From contig JAEZTD010000011.1 in assembly GCA_023443705.1 (NCBI GenBank), positions 1 to 6,707 on the forward strand: 6,707 nt of DNA. Reading direction: 5' to 3'. Each line of letters begins with the position of its first letter. Within the stretch, counting starts at the first letter, position 1. Source of the DNA: Bacillota bacterium (GTDB lineage: Bacteria > Bacillota > Clostridia > Christensenellales > Aristaeellaceae). The position numbers were made by a program, and so were the translations under genes. The notes under the pieces were generated by a model that was not told the DNA's origin, made no database searches, and saw nothing but the letters and a program-made list of their open reading frames with translations. Positions 1-5,189 of the stretch are shown one piece after another.

Positions 1-398
1 CCCTTGATGTAGCCGAGCTCGCGCTTGTTGATTTCAGGCGGGGCCGCGATGTCGCTTTCGGGAATGTTCAATACCTCGTCCACCCGGTCGACGATCAGGC
101 CGATGGACGCGTCGAGAATGTCCACGACGATGATGCAGGTGCGCGAATCGTACGCCCGTTCGGGTTTATTGAAGCGCAGACGAACGTCCATGACGGGGAC
201 GATCTTCCCCCGGAGGTTGATGATCCCCTTCATGTAGACGGGAAAATCCGGTATCTCCGTGATCGGCTGAAGTCCGATGATCTCCTTGACATAGTCTATG
301 CTTATGCCAAAGATGTCGTTTTCAATGGAAAATGTCAGATACAGGTCTTCCCGGGTGTCATCGCTTCCATGCGATTCCAAACCAGATGATCTCTGCAT
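1..398 (-). CDS. cheW: CheW-type chemotaxis coupling protein (3' end cut by window edge)
   Basis: CheW domains link chemoreceptors to the histidine kinase CheA at the inner face of the membrane. The first 132 residues are visible. A short polar head (1-17) leads into the beta-barrel fold: LYLTFSIENDIFGISIDYV (19-37), then the diagnostic GIINLRGKIVPVMDVRLRF (58-76), containing the NLRG turn whose arginine (R63) is conserved in CheW. IIVVDI and IGLIVDRVDEVLNI follow. The ATG at 398 is preceded by AAGGAGA (407-413) with an 8-base spacer, which fixes the start. CheW is usually about 140-170 residues, so most of the protein is here and the C-terminus lies off the window. A stand-alone CheW is the simplest reading; a CheV with a C-terminal receiver domain cannot be excluded because that end is missing. 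No other chemotaxis gene is in the window. Confidence 0.93.
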   Translation of the reverse strand, partial: MQRSSGLESHGSDDTREDLYLTFSIENDIFGISIDYVKEIIGLQPITEIPDFPVYMKGIINLRGKIVPVMDVRLRFNKPERAYDSRTCIIVVDILDASIGLIVDRVDEVLNIPESDIAAPPEINKRELGYIK

Positions 399-744
399 GA
401 GTGATGTCTCCTTAGCAATCGAATTGTTCACGGTCTCTGCGGGGATGCGTGTCCGCATACACTCGGTCGATCATGGCAAACTCGGCCAATTTCCCCAAAA
501 AAAGGTTACACGCTCCGATTCCCCCTCCGATTTGATGATCCATATGTTATACTTCGTCCGGGTAATTCAAAAGTTTATAATGTGTTATGTTATTCCTTAT
601 GTGTATTATCGATATAAATGGAGTTAATCCTCCAGTTATTGGCGGTTTCCCAACAAAAACCACCGCCGAAAAGTGAATCCGCGCAATTCTCCATTACATA
701 ATCTTGCTTTTAGTCCTCTTATCGCGTTACGCTATGTGCTTTTA
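399..744. other. AT-rich divergent intergenic region between cheW and the structured RNA
   Basis: No credible gene is seen in this stretch. It holds the cheW leader and ribosome binding site (407-413), a markedly AT-rich block (about 541-625) in otherwise GC-rich DNA, and a small hairpin with arms GGCGGT (641-646) and ACCGCC (662-667). A weak rightward promoter, TTGCTT (704-709), 18 bases, TACGCT (728-733), would start transcription near 740, just before the first helix of the RNA. The open frame at 298-627 on the + strand is antisense to cheW and then runs into low-complexity DNA, with no recognisable protein. Confidence 0.6.
551..577 (-). promoter_or_regulatory. Possible sigma-D (flagellar/chemotaxis) promoter for cheW
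   Basis: Read leftward, TAAA (574-577), a 15-base spacer and GACGAAGT (551-558) resemble the sigma-28/SigD consensus TAAA-N15-GCCGATAT. The -35 is exact and the -10 matches at 5 of 8. Motility genes of Gram-positive bacteria are often read by SigD, so the match suits its neighbour. It would give a leader of roughly 145 bases before the cheW start. No good sigma-A promoter was seen closer to the gene. The region is AT-rich, so chance matches are likely. Confidence 0.3.
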
Positions 745-981
745 ATCCCGTTCTCCTGTTCAAGGAGTTCGTCGACGCCCATACTCACGTAAGGTGAAAC
801 GGGGAACCTTGGTGAGAAGATGCCTTCGGTGTCAGGCCCATAAGGTCGACAGAAACGGAGCAGGCGGCGGACATTGCGGATGCCTTGTTCTCGAAGCTAC
901 TGCGCCCTGAATGAAACGGGGTATTTCGCGGGGTGCGAAACAAAAGAAAAAGTCCGGAATCTCAATGATTCCGGACTTTTT
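740..981 (+). ncRNA. Probable structured non-coding RNA, family not identified
   Basis: This region has no open frame of note but folds well on the + strand. P1 closes 745-752 with 915-922 (8 pairs). Inside it are hairpin A, CTCCT/AGGAG (753-757/763-767), and helix P2, GTCGAC/GTCGAC (771-776/845-850). P2 encloses hairpin B (784-788/812-816 plus 791-795/806-810) and hairpin C (819-824/828-833). A third arm pairs 857-863 with 900-906 at 6 of 7 positions. A 3' hairpin, TTTCGC/GCGAAA (924-929/935-940), precedes the terminator. Wobble pairs in P1 (746-921) and hairpin C (821-831, 822-830) are G-U on the + strand but would be A-C mismatches on the - strand, which favours rightward transcription. 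A size near 240 bases would suit a free-standing RNA. Bacillota RNAs of about 200 bases such as the raiA motif are candidates, but I cannot confirm any family. The 5' end is inferred. Confidence 0.55.
947..981. terminator. Symmetrical intrinsic terminator between the structured RNA and the tRNA operon
   Basis: Arms 947-960 and 968-981 form a 14-bp stem with core AGTCCGGAAT/ATTCCGGACT around a 7-base loop. The A-run at the left end and T-run at the right end mean that transcripts in either direction finish with a U-tract. It therefore serves the rightward RNA and the leftward tRNA operon, whose last gene ends 4 bases away. Confidence 0.9.
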
Positions 982-984
982 CGA

Positions 985-1059
985 TGGAGGCGTGAACCAG
1001 ATTTGAACTGGTGAATAAAGGTTTTGCAGACCTTTGCCTTACCACTTGGCTATCACGCC
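985..1059 (-). tRNA. tRNA-Cys (anticodon GCA)
   Basis: A 75-base cloverleaf with CCA encoded at 985-987. The acceptor GGCGTGA pairs with TCACGCC, U73 is the discriminator expected for tRNA-Cys, the anticodon GCA is at 1025-1027 and the T-loop is TTCAAAT. It is the last gene of the leftward tRNA operon, directly before the terminator. It is separated from tRNA-Gly by 55 bases that carry a large hairpin, whereas the other gaps in the cluster are 4-7 bases. Confidence 0.97.
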
Positions 1060-1072
1060 GAATTAGGGGATA

Positions 1073-1110
1073 ACCTTATGTGGACGGGCTTGCACCCGTC
1101 CACATAAGGT
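1073..1110. repeat. 16-bp perfect inverted repeat inside the tRNA operon
   Basis: Arms ACCTTATGTGGACGGG (1073-1088) and its exact complement (1095-1110) flank the 6-base loop CTTGCA. It lies in the only long spacer of the tRNA cluster, between tRNA-Gly and tRNA-Cys. No T-run follows on either strand, so it is not a standard intrinsic terminator. It could be an RNA processing signal for the tRNA precursor, a mobile palindromic repeat, or a decayed terminator. Confidence 0.85.
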
Positions 1111-1114
1111 GTTC

Positions 1115-1190
1115 TGGAGCGGTAGACGAGACTCGGACTCGCGACCTCAACCTTGGCAAGGTTGCGCTCTACCAACTGAGCTACTACCGC
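1115..1190 (-). tRNA. tRNA-Gly (anticodon GCC) with an unusual T-loop
   Basis: A 76-base cloverleaf with CCA encoded at 1115-1117. The acceptor GCGGTAG pairs with CTACCGC, U73 is the discriminator, the anticodon GCC is at 1155-1157, and the D-loop keeps its GG pair. The T-loop reads TCCGAGT (1131-1137), so position 55, which is almost always U and becomes pseudouridine, is C here (window base 1136). All stems are intact, so it is otherwise a normal elongator tRNA and the only tRNA-Gly in the cluster. Confidence 0.95.
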
Positions 1191-1197
1191 ATGGGGT

Positions 1198-1273
1198 TGG
1201 TGCCTTGGGGCGGAGTTGAACCACCGACACGTAGATTTTCAGTCTACTGCTCTACCAGCTGAGCTACCAAGGC
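1198..1273 (-). tRNA. tRNA-Phe (anticodon GAA)
   Basis: A 76-base cloverleaf with CCA encoded at 1198-1200. The acceptor GCCTTGG pairs with CCAAGGC, A73 is present, the anticodon loop CTGAAAA puts GAA at 1238-1240, and the T-loop is TTCAACT. It lies 4 bases after tRNA-Asp and 7 bases before tRNA-Gly in the same transcript. Confidence 0.98.
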
Positions 1274-1277
1274 AAGT

Positions 1278-1354
1278 TGGCGACCTGGAAGGGGCTCGAA
1301 CCCTCGACCTCCAGCGTGACAGGCTGGCATTCTAACCAACTGAACTACCAGGCC
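1278..1354 (-). tRNA. tRNA-Asp (anticodon GTC)
   Basis: A 77-base cloverleaf with CCA encoded at 1278-1280. The acceptor GGCCTGG pairs with CCAGGTC (one G-U pair at 2-71), the discriminator is G73 as expected for tRNA-Asp, the anticodon loop is CTGTCAC with GTC at 1318-1320, and the T-loop is TTCGAGC. Confidence 0.98.
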
Positions 1355-1361
1355 GCATTCT

Positions 1362-1437
1362 TGGTGGGAACAACAGGGCTCGAACCTGTGACCCCTTGCT
1401 TGTAAGGCAAGTGCTCTCCCAGCTGAGCTATGCTCCC
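1362..1437 (-). tRNA. tRNA-Val (anticodon TAC)
   Basis: A 76-base cloverleaf with CCA encoded at 1362-1364. The acceptor GGGAGCA pairs with TGTTCCC (one G-U pair), A73 is present, the anticodon loop is CTTACAA with TAC at 1402-1404, and the T-loop is TTCGAGC. It is the first gene of the leftward operon, about 30 bases after the predicted transcription start. Confidence 0.98.
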
Positions 1438-1475
1438 ATGTTCCCAACCGTGCCGCAATCGCGGCGACAGATGGT

Positions 1476-1504
1476 ATTCTACTAGAAAACGGATGCAATG
1501 TCAA
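1476..1504 (-). promoter_or_regulatory. Near-consensus sigma-A promoter of the tRNA operon
   Basis: Read leftward: TTGACA (1499-1504, 6/6), a 17-base spacer, and TAGAAT (1476-1481, 5/6), with an AT-rich stretch (ATAAAAATG) further upstream that could act as an UP element. Transcription should start near 1469, giving a leader of about 30 bases with a small hairpin GCCGC/GCGGC (1452-1465) before tRNA-Val. A promoter this strong suits stable-RNA genes. Confidence 0.88.
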
Positions 1505-1974
1505 TACCTATCGCAACATTTTTATCTGGTTAAGCTGTCCGTCTGAAAATGACAGGATTACGCGCAGTGCGCGTTGATAATGACAGCACGTACACCATAT
1601 TCACGACCGTTGCGCACGCCCCGAAACCGACGGATCCCTCGGCCGGCCTGTAAAGCCGAAGCTGCCGTTCCGGATGCCGTTTCTGCGATCCCTTTACGGC
1701 ATCAGGTCGGAAGTGAATCCGGCGCAGATGGCGAATGACCATCGCGTTCAAACCGGCCTCCGACTTGCCCGTATGCTCGGCCTTCCCGATACGCGCGGGA
1801 AGGCCTTCTCTTCCGCTGCGTCCAGAATATGAAGAACCTGGCCAAAGCCTTCTTCATCCCGGTTTTCTTCTTGCTTGCAGCTCCCTTTCAAGCGGCCACT
1901 CTCCGGCAAAGCCGGAAAGCGGCCGCTTGTTGACGGGCTGTGGCCTCCTCCCGTTCCGGACGGGGCCTTTCGCT
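1505..1974. other. 470-base stretch without a recognised gene; hairpins and short repeats only
   Basis: Open frames here (for example 1530-1751 on the - strand) show no recognisable domain, no good ribosome binding site and arginine-rich composition typical of chance frames in GC-rich DNA. Visible structure: a 12-base near-direct repeat TGAAAATGACAG (1544-1555) and TGATAATGACAG (1575-1586) flanking the palindrome CGCGCAGTGCGCG (1561-1573); inverted repeats GATGCCGT/ACGGCATC (1673-1680/1696-1703), GGCCTTCCCG/CGGGAAGGCC (1779-1788/1796-1805, followed by TTCTCTT on +), CAAGCGGCC/GGCCGCTTG (1889-1897/1921-1929) with an inner TCCGGC/GCCGGA, and CCCGT/ACGGG (1950-1954/1960-1964) just after the PstS-like stop. 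One or more of these may end the leftward operon, but none has a clear U-tract in that direction. Confidence 0.5.
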
Positions 1975-2859
1975 CTATTTCTCCACTTCTTCGCCGGCCA
2001 CCGCAACGTAACCGGCACCGGTGATGAGGGCCTGTCCCTCATCGGTGGTCAGCCAGTCGTAGAGTTTGCGCTGAGGGCTGTCCTCGGGCGCATCAGCCCG
2101 GACGGCAGCGTAGAAATCCTGGGTGTAGGGGTAAGCGCCGGAGGCGATGGCCTCGTTTTCCGGCGCAATGCCGCCCACCGCAAGGAGGCGGATGTTGGCG
2201 TTCGAATACATGTTGTGCACGTAGTAGTATACCGAGTAGCCCAGCGCGCTGGGCGAATCCTTGTAGGAGGCGACCGCGTCGATCAGTTCGGCCATTTCGT
2301 CGGTGCGCAGCTCCCGGGGCGCCTCCATCATGGCCCTGCCCTTCATCACCTGCCGCTCCATCATCACCTGGCTGCCGGAGTTCTCGATGCGCTGGTAGGC
2401 GACGATGGCGAGGTCGTCGCCGCCCACATCCTTCCAGTTTGTGACCTTTCCGGTGTAAATGTCCACCAACTGGTCCTGCGTGAGCGATGTGACCGGGTTG
2501 GCCGGGTTTGCGAGGAAGACCAGCGCGTCGCGGCCGATGGGCTTCATCAGAAGTTTCACGCCCATCTGGTTTGCGTAGTCGTAAGCATCCTGGCTGGGTT
2601 CGTAGACCAAAAGGAGGTCCGCGCGGCCGTCCACCAGCGCGTAGAACGATTCGGTCGTCTTGCTGTGGCCGATGGCGGACTGCGCGATTTCAGCGGGGCA
2701 TCCGGTGGCCGCCTGCATCAGCTGGTAACTCAGCGGCAGCGTCGCGGTGGAGCCGTCGACGATCGGGTAATCATCCACGCTGATTTCCGGCGCGGCGGCC
2801 ATCGCCGGAGCGGCGAGCATCAGGGTCAGCATAAGCGCAAAAAATGCGATCTTTTTCAT
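1975..2859 (-). CDS. PstS-like secreted substrate-binding protein (PBP-like family)
   Basis: A 294-residue protein of the PstS-like periplasmic-binding family, which captures phosphate or a related anion outside the membrane. A signal peptide is clear (MKKIAFF followed by a hydrophobic core, likely cut after AMA at 19-21). Family motifs are in order: DGSTATLPL (35-43), HSKTTESFYALVDGRADLL (65-83), IYTGKVTNWKDVGG (134-147), close to the hallmark PstS motif, and RIENSGSQ (157-164) where PstS has its anion-binding SGT loop. There is no lipobox cysteine, although PstS of Gram-positive bacteria is normally a lipoprotein, so this one may be released or held by a partner. The ATG at 2859 follows GGAGG (2868-2872) with an 8-base spacer; an in-frame TTG at 2877 lies upstream of that site and is rejected. 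It is 14 bases downstream of the WG-repeat gene, so probably co-transcribed. No pstC, pstA or pstB is adjacent. The ligand is unproven. Confidence 0.85.
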   Translation of the reverse strand: MKKIAFFALMLTLMLAAPAMAAAPEISVDDYPIVDGSTATLPLSYQLMQAATGCPAEIAQSAIGHSKTTESFYALVDGRADLLLVYEPSQDAYDYANQMGVKLLMKPIGRDALVFLANPANPVTSLTQDQLVDIYTGKVTNWKDVGGDDLAIVAYQRIENSGSQVMMERQVMKGRAMMEAPRELRTDEMAELIDAVASYKDSPSALGYSVYYYVHNMYSNANIRLLAVGGIAPENEAIASGAYPYTQDFYAAVRADAPEDSPQRKLYDWLTTDEGQALITGAGYVAVAGEEVEK

Positions 2860-2873
2860 CTCAGCATCCTCCG

Positions 2874-4244
2874 TCAATCCATCAATTGGTCATACAAGGA
2901 ACCGGATACGATCCACTTGCCTTCTGCGTCGATTACGCCCCAGCGCTGCGCGTCCTCCACGTAATACCTTCCGGGAATCAGCATGTAAAGCTGCCGGTAG
3001 AGCACCGGAAGCACCGAATTGCCATCCGAATCGACCACGCCGCATCGGTAGGTTCCGTAGATCGCTTCTTCATAAGGATCGCTGCCCTCGTACTGGATTA
3101 AACGCGTCTTAAACCGGGAGACCACGTAAAGCGTGCGGTTGTCCCACCCGTCCAGATAGTACAACCCCTGCGCGTTCAATACTTCGCGGCCCGACAGGTC
3201 GTAGAGGGCGCAGTCGCTGGAGGCGGTGGCCAGCACCCGGTTTTCGGGCGCGTCGCCCCAAAGATCAAAGGAAAACCGGTCGTCCAGCGCAAACAGGCGC
3301 TCGCCCGCTGTGTTGTAAAGCGTCGCCTTTTTCTTATCCACGACGACGAACAGCGCCCGCGTATCGCTGCCGATGACGTAGCCATCCTTGCTCATGCGCA
3401 GGGAGAAAAGCTGCTTCCCGTCCGATGGGCGAACGAGGAAGGCGCGGGTTCCCCGCATCAGCAGCGCAACTTCGCCACCCTGAAGGAAGCCTCGGTCGTC
3501 GTCGTAGGAGGGCTTGACGATCCATTTTCCGGCGGTATCGATGATGCCGGTCTTGCCCTTCTCCTTCGCAATCGCGTAGCCGTTTAAGAAGTTCTGCGCC
3601 CAGTCGAATTTGGGCTTGACGGCCCACCGGCCCTGCGGCGTCAGAAAGCCGTAGAGCCCGTTTTCGCCGTAGGCGGAGATGAAGCCCCCGGTCAGCGTAT
3701 TCGAATAGAACCTTGCTCTGACGCCGGTGGGTTCGGGCTCGCCGCCAGCGGGCATGTACAGTAGCTGCGGCGTATCGGATTCTTCGTGGGAAACGAGCAG
3801 GAATCCGCCATCGCCGTCCGGCGAAACCGCGTCGTAGGCTGCGGGCACGAGTTCCTCGAGCGTGCGGCTCATCGCGCCGAACAGGCCGCCCACGGAGTAG
3901 ATGAGGGCGTCGCCGTCCGGGCTGTAGTCGATGCTCTCGTAGAGAAAGTCTGTCAGCTGCCGGCCCTGGGCGTCCAGCAGGGCGTAGCGCGGCGGCGCGT
4001 AGTCCTGGCCCTCAGGCAATTCGACTTGGGCGGACTGCGCGGCGAAGAGTTCTTCCTCCGCCGGAGTTTTTCCGCTTGTCACGGAATAAATGGACAGGTA
4101 CGTTCCGGGCTCGGTCAAAAGGGCGCCGTTCCAGGCGTAGATGTCCGAAAGCCGCTCCCGGTTGACCGCAAAGCTGCGCTCCTCCGCCAGCGCGCCGCAG
4201 GACATGAGGGCGAGCGCGATCAGCGCCGCCACCGCTCTTTTCAT
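2874..4244 (-). CDS. Secreted WG-repeat protein
   Basis: A 456-residue exported protein built of WG-type repeats, each a short beta unit of the form G-x-hydrophobic-D-x-x-G-K/R-hydrophobic-V-x-P-x-Y/F. Clear units are NGLYGFLTPQGRWAVKPKF (195-213), GKTGIIDTAGKWIVKPSYDD (230-249), CGVVDSDGNSVLPVLY (401-416) and RWGVIDAEGKWIVSGSLYD (434-452). Degenerate units lie near 86-105, 306-322 and 344-364. The N-terminus (MKRAVAALIALALMSCGALA) is a signal peptide. The LMSC stretch is only a weak lipobox, and a signal peptidase I site after ALA (18-20) is equally possible, so it is unclear whether this is a lipoprotein. WG-repeat proteins are common in Clostridia and Bacteroidetes, with no established biochemical role. 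The start at 4244 is chosen because GGGGAG (4253-4258) precedes it by 8 bases; the ATG at 4262 lies upstream of that site. First gene of a two-gene operon with the PstS-like protein. Confidence 0.85.
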   Translation of the reverse strand: MKRAVAALIALALMSCGALAEERSFAVNRERLSDIYAWNGALLTEPGTYLSIYSVTSGKTPAEEELFAAQSAQVELPEGQDYAPPRYALLDAQGRQLTDFLYESIDYSPDGDALIYSVGGLFGAMSRTLEELVPAAYDAVSPDGDGGFLLVSHEESDTPQLLYMPAGGEPEPTGVRARFYSNTLTGGFISAYGENGLYGFLTPQGRWAVKPKFDWAQNFLNGYAIAKEKGKTGIIDTAGKWIVKPSYDDDRGFLQGGEVALLMRGTRAFLVRPSDGKQLFSLRMSKDGYVIGSDTRALFVVVDKKKATLYNTAGERLFALDDRFSFDLWGDAPENRVLATASSDCALYDLSGREVLNAQGLYYLDGWDNRTLYVVSRFKTRLIQYEGSDPYEEAIYGTYRCGVVDSDGNSVLPVLYRQLYMLIPGRYYVEDAQRWGVIDAEGKWIVSGSLYDQLMD

Positions 4245-4264
4245 GGCCTCATCTCCCCACATTT

Positions 4265-4294
4265 ACGCATTCTCCGGATATTAGACGAATGCGT
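4265..4294. promoter_or_regulatory. Operator-like inverted repeat before the WG-repeat gene
   Basis: ACGCATTC (4265-4272) and GAATGCGT (4287-4294) form an 8-bp inverted repeat with a 14-base gap, 20-50 bases upstream of the WG-repeat start. The candidate -10 TAATAT falls in the gap. Such a spaced dyad over a promoter core fits a repressor site, or an RNA hairpin in the leader. No matching regulator can be named. Confidence 0.35.
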
Positions 4295-4318
4295 GGCGCG
4301 GCGGTTGCCTGAAAATAC

Positions 4319-4341
4319 AAAAAACCGGCAAAAACTGCCGG
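4319..4341 (-). terminator. Leftward intrinsic terminator upstream of the WG-repeat operon
   Basis: In the leftward transcript, CCGGCA (4336-4341), a 5-base loop and TGCCGG (4325-4330) form a GC-rich stem followed by six U (4319-4324). It stops transcripts coming from the right, most simply those of the HAD phosphatase gene some 195 bases upstream, and so insulates the WG-repeat operon. It could also act as an attenuator if that operon's promoter lies further upstream. Confidence 0.75.
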
Positions 4342-4394
4342 CAAACCTCATGGTCCCATCCAGTCGTTCCCAGTAACCTGCGCGCCGGGAACGC

Positions 4395-4429
4395 GTTTCT
4401 GCCATCAGTGGCACACTGATGGTAGAAAC
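4395..4429. repeat. 16-bp near-perfect inverted repeat with 3-base loop
   Basis: Arms GTTTCTGCCATCAGTG (4395-4410) and CACTGATGGTAGAAAC (4414-4429) flank GCA. The single non-Watson-Crick position (4401/4423) is a G-U wobble in a + strand RNA but a C-A mismatch on the other strand. A competing small hairpin, ATGGT/ACCAT, overlaps the right arm (4419-4432). No U-tract follows, so it is not a simple terminator. Confidence 0.75.
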
Positions 4430-4535
4430 CATACCATAAGTCAGTGCGCGCCCGGAAATTCCGGAGAATTTCAGGCGCGCGCAGTTCCTCTTCCTTTGCG
4501 CCGAAAACCGTCGGGGTTTTTCAGCGCCCCAAATG

Positions 4536-5138
4536 TCAGGCGTTGTATTGATCTATCAGCGCCGTGAGCGCCTGATAATCGCCGTGAAACACGCATCCGG
4601 CGATGCCTGCGCTGGCCGCGCCTTCCACATTGTGGGGGAGGTCGTCTACGAAGAAGCATTCCTCGGGCTTCATGGTAAAAGTGGAAAGTGCGTATTCGAA
4701 GATTTCGCGGCCAGGCTTTGCGAGGCCGACCAGCGCGGAAATCACTTCACCGTCGAAGTGCTTCAGAATGGGCATGTTCACTTTGAATTCCGCATAACGC
4801 GCCGGCGCGTTGGACAGCGCGATCAGCCGGAAGCCCCGCGATTTCATGGCTTTTAGAAACACTTCTGCGCCGGGAAGCGGCGTCATGTGTTCCGGCCAGT
4901 GCAAAATGACGTTTTCAAGCGCTGGATGCAGCCGCTCCGGCAGCCGGGCGCGGGCGTTTTCGCAAAGCTGCGCTTCGGACAATTGGCCTGCGTCGCAAAG
5001 GCCCCAGTCCGGATGGGCAAAGAGCGCCGCGACGACAGCGTCCCGGTCCTCGTCGCTTTCCACCCAGGGCGCGGTCATGGCGGCCGGGCTGTAGATTACT
5101 GTCACGTTTCCGAGATCGAGCAAGAGATTCCGTATCAT
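4536..5138 (-). CDS. HAD-superfamily phosphatase, subfamily IA (YihX-like)
   Basis: A 200-residue HAD hydrolase that probably removes phosphate from a small sugar-phosphate-like substrate in the cytoplasm. The core motifs are complete: motif I LLLDLGNV with nucleophile D8, motif II LIALSNA with S109, motif III GLAKPGREIF with K141, and motif IV FFVDDLPHN with D165 and D166. The region at about 15-85 is the helical cap of subfamily I. The D-L-G-N-V form of motif I, with Gly in place of the second Asp, is that of YihX-type glucose-1-phosphatases and relatives, so a sugar phosphate is a reasonable guess, but the true substrate is unknown. The ATG at 5138 follows AGGAGG (5146-5151) with a 7-base spacer. 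The frame stays open far upstream, to about 6296, but that part is antisense to lacI and not coding. It is divergent from the LacI-family gene, which probably regulates it. Confidence 0.9.
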   Translation of the reverse strand: MIRNLLLDLGNVTVIYSPAAMTAPWVESDEDRDAVVAALFAHPDWGLCDAGQLSEAQLCENARARLPERLHPALENVILHWPEHMTPLPGAEVFLKAMKSRGFRLIALSNAPARYAEFKVNMPILKHFDGEVISALVGLAKPGREIFEYALSTFTMKPEECFFVDDLPHNVEGAASAGIAGCVFHGDYQALTALIDQYNA

Positions 5139-5160
5139 CTTTCCGCCTCCTCTTTCCGCC

Positions 5161-5189
5161 ATTATAAAGGCCGAACTTGCAAAAAGCAA
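5161..5189 (-). promoter_or_regulatory. Promoter of the HAD phosphatase gene
   Basis: Read leftward: TTGCTT (5184-5189), a 17-base spacer and a perfect TATAAT (5161-5166). Transcription would start near 5154, about 15 bases before the start codon. Its upstream half overlaps the promoter of the divergent lacI-type gene. Confidence 0.75.

Larger units (their letters stand above)
4245..4535. other. Gene-free region upstream of the WG-repeat/PstS-like operon
   Basis: No convincing gene is seen. The leftward frame at 4241-4432 has no domain or good ribosome binding site and is crossed by an inverted repeat and a terminator. Besides the structures listed separately, there is a hairpin GCGCCGAAAA/TTTTCAGCGC (4498-4507/4518-4527) just after the HAD stop codon. 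It forms 10 pairs in the leftward transcript (one G-U) but lacks a U-tract. A palindrome CCGGAAATTCCGG lies at 4453-4465. A leftward -10-like TAATAT (about 4277-4282) could start the WG operon, but no good -35 lies 17 bases upstream. Confidence 0.55.

Noticed and set aside
298..627. 109-residue rightward open frame upstream of the structured RNA
   Set aside because: The first part is antisense to cheW and the rest runs through AT-rich promoter DNA; no domain or ribosome binding site.
1080..1504. Open frames across the tRNA cluster on both strands
   Set aside because: They are translations of tRNA sequences; the five cloverleaves explain the region fully.
1530..1853. Leftward open frame that might be a small or decayed gene
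   Set aside because: No domain, no ribosome binding site and arginine-rich chance-like composition. The neighbouring frames show no recognisable protein fragments either.
1735..2964. 409-residue rightward open frame
   Set aside because: It is antisense to the PstS-like gene and the end of the WG-repeat gene, with no domain. It stays open because of GC-rich codon bias on the opposite strand.
3786..4376. 196-residue rightward open frame
   Set aside because: Antisense to the WG-repeat gene, Arg/Val-rich, no motif and no ribosome binding site.
4241..4432. 63-residue leftward open frame before the WG-repeat gene
   Set aside because: It crosses an inverted repeat and an intrinsic terminator and overlaps the downstream start; no domain.
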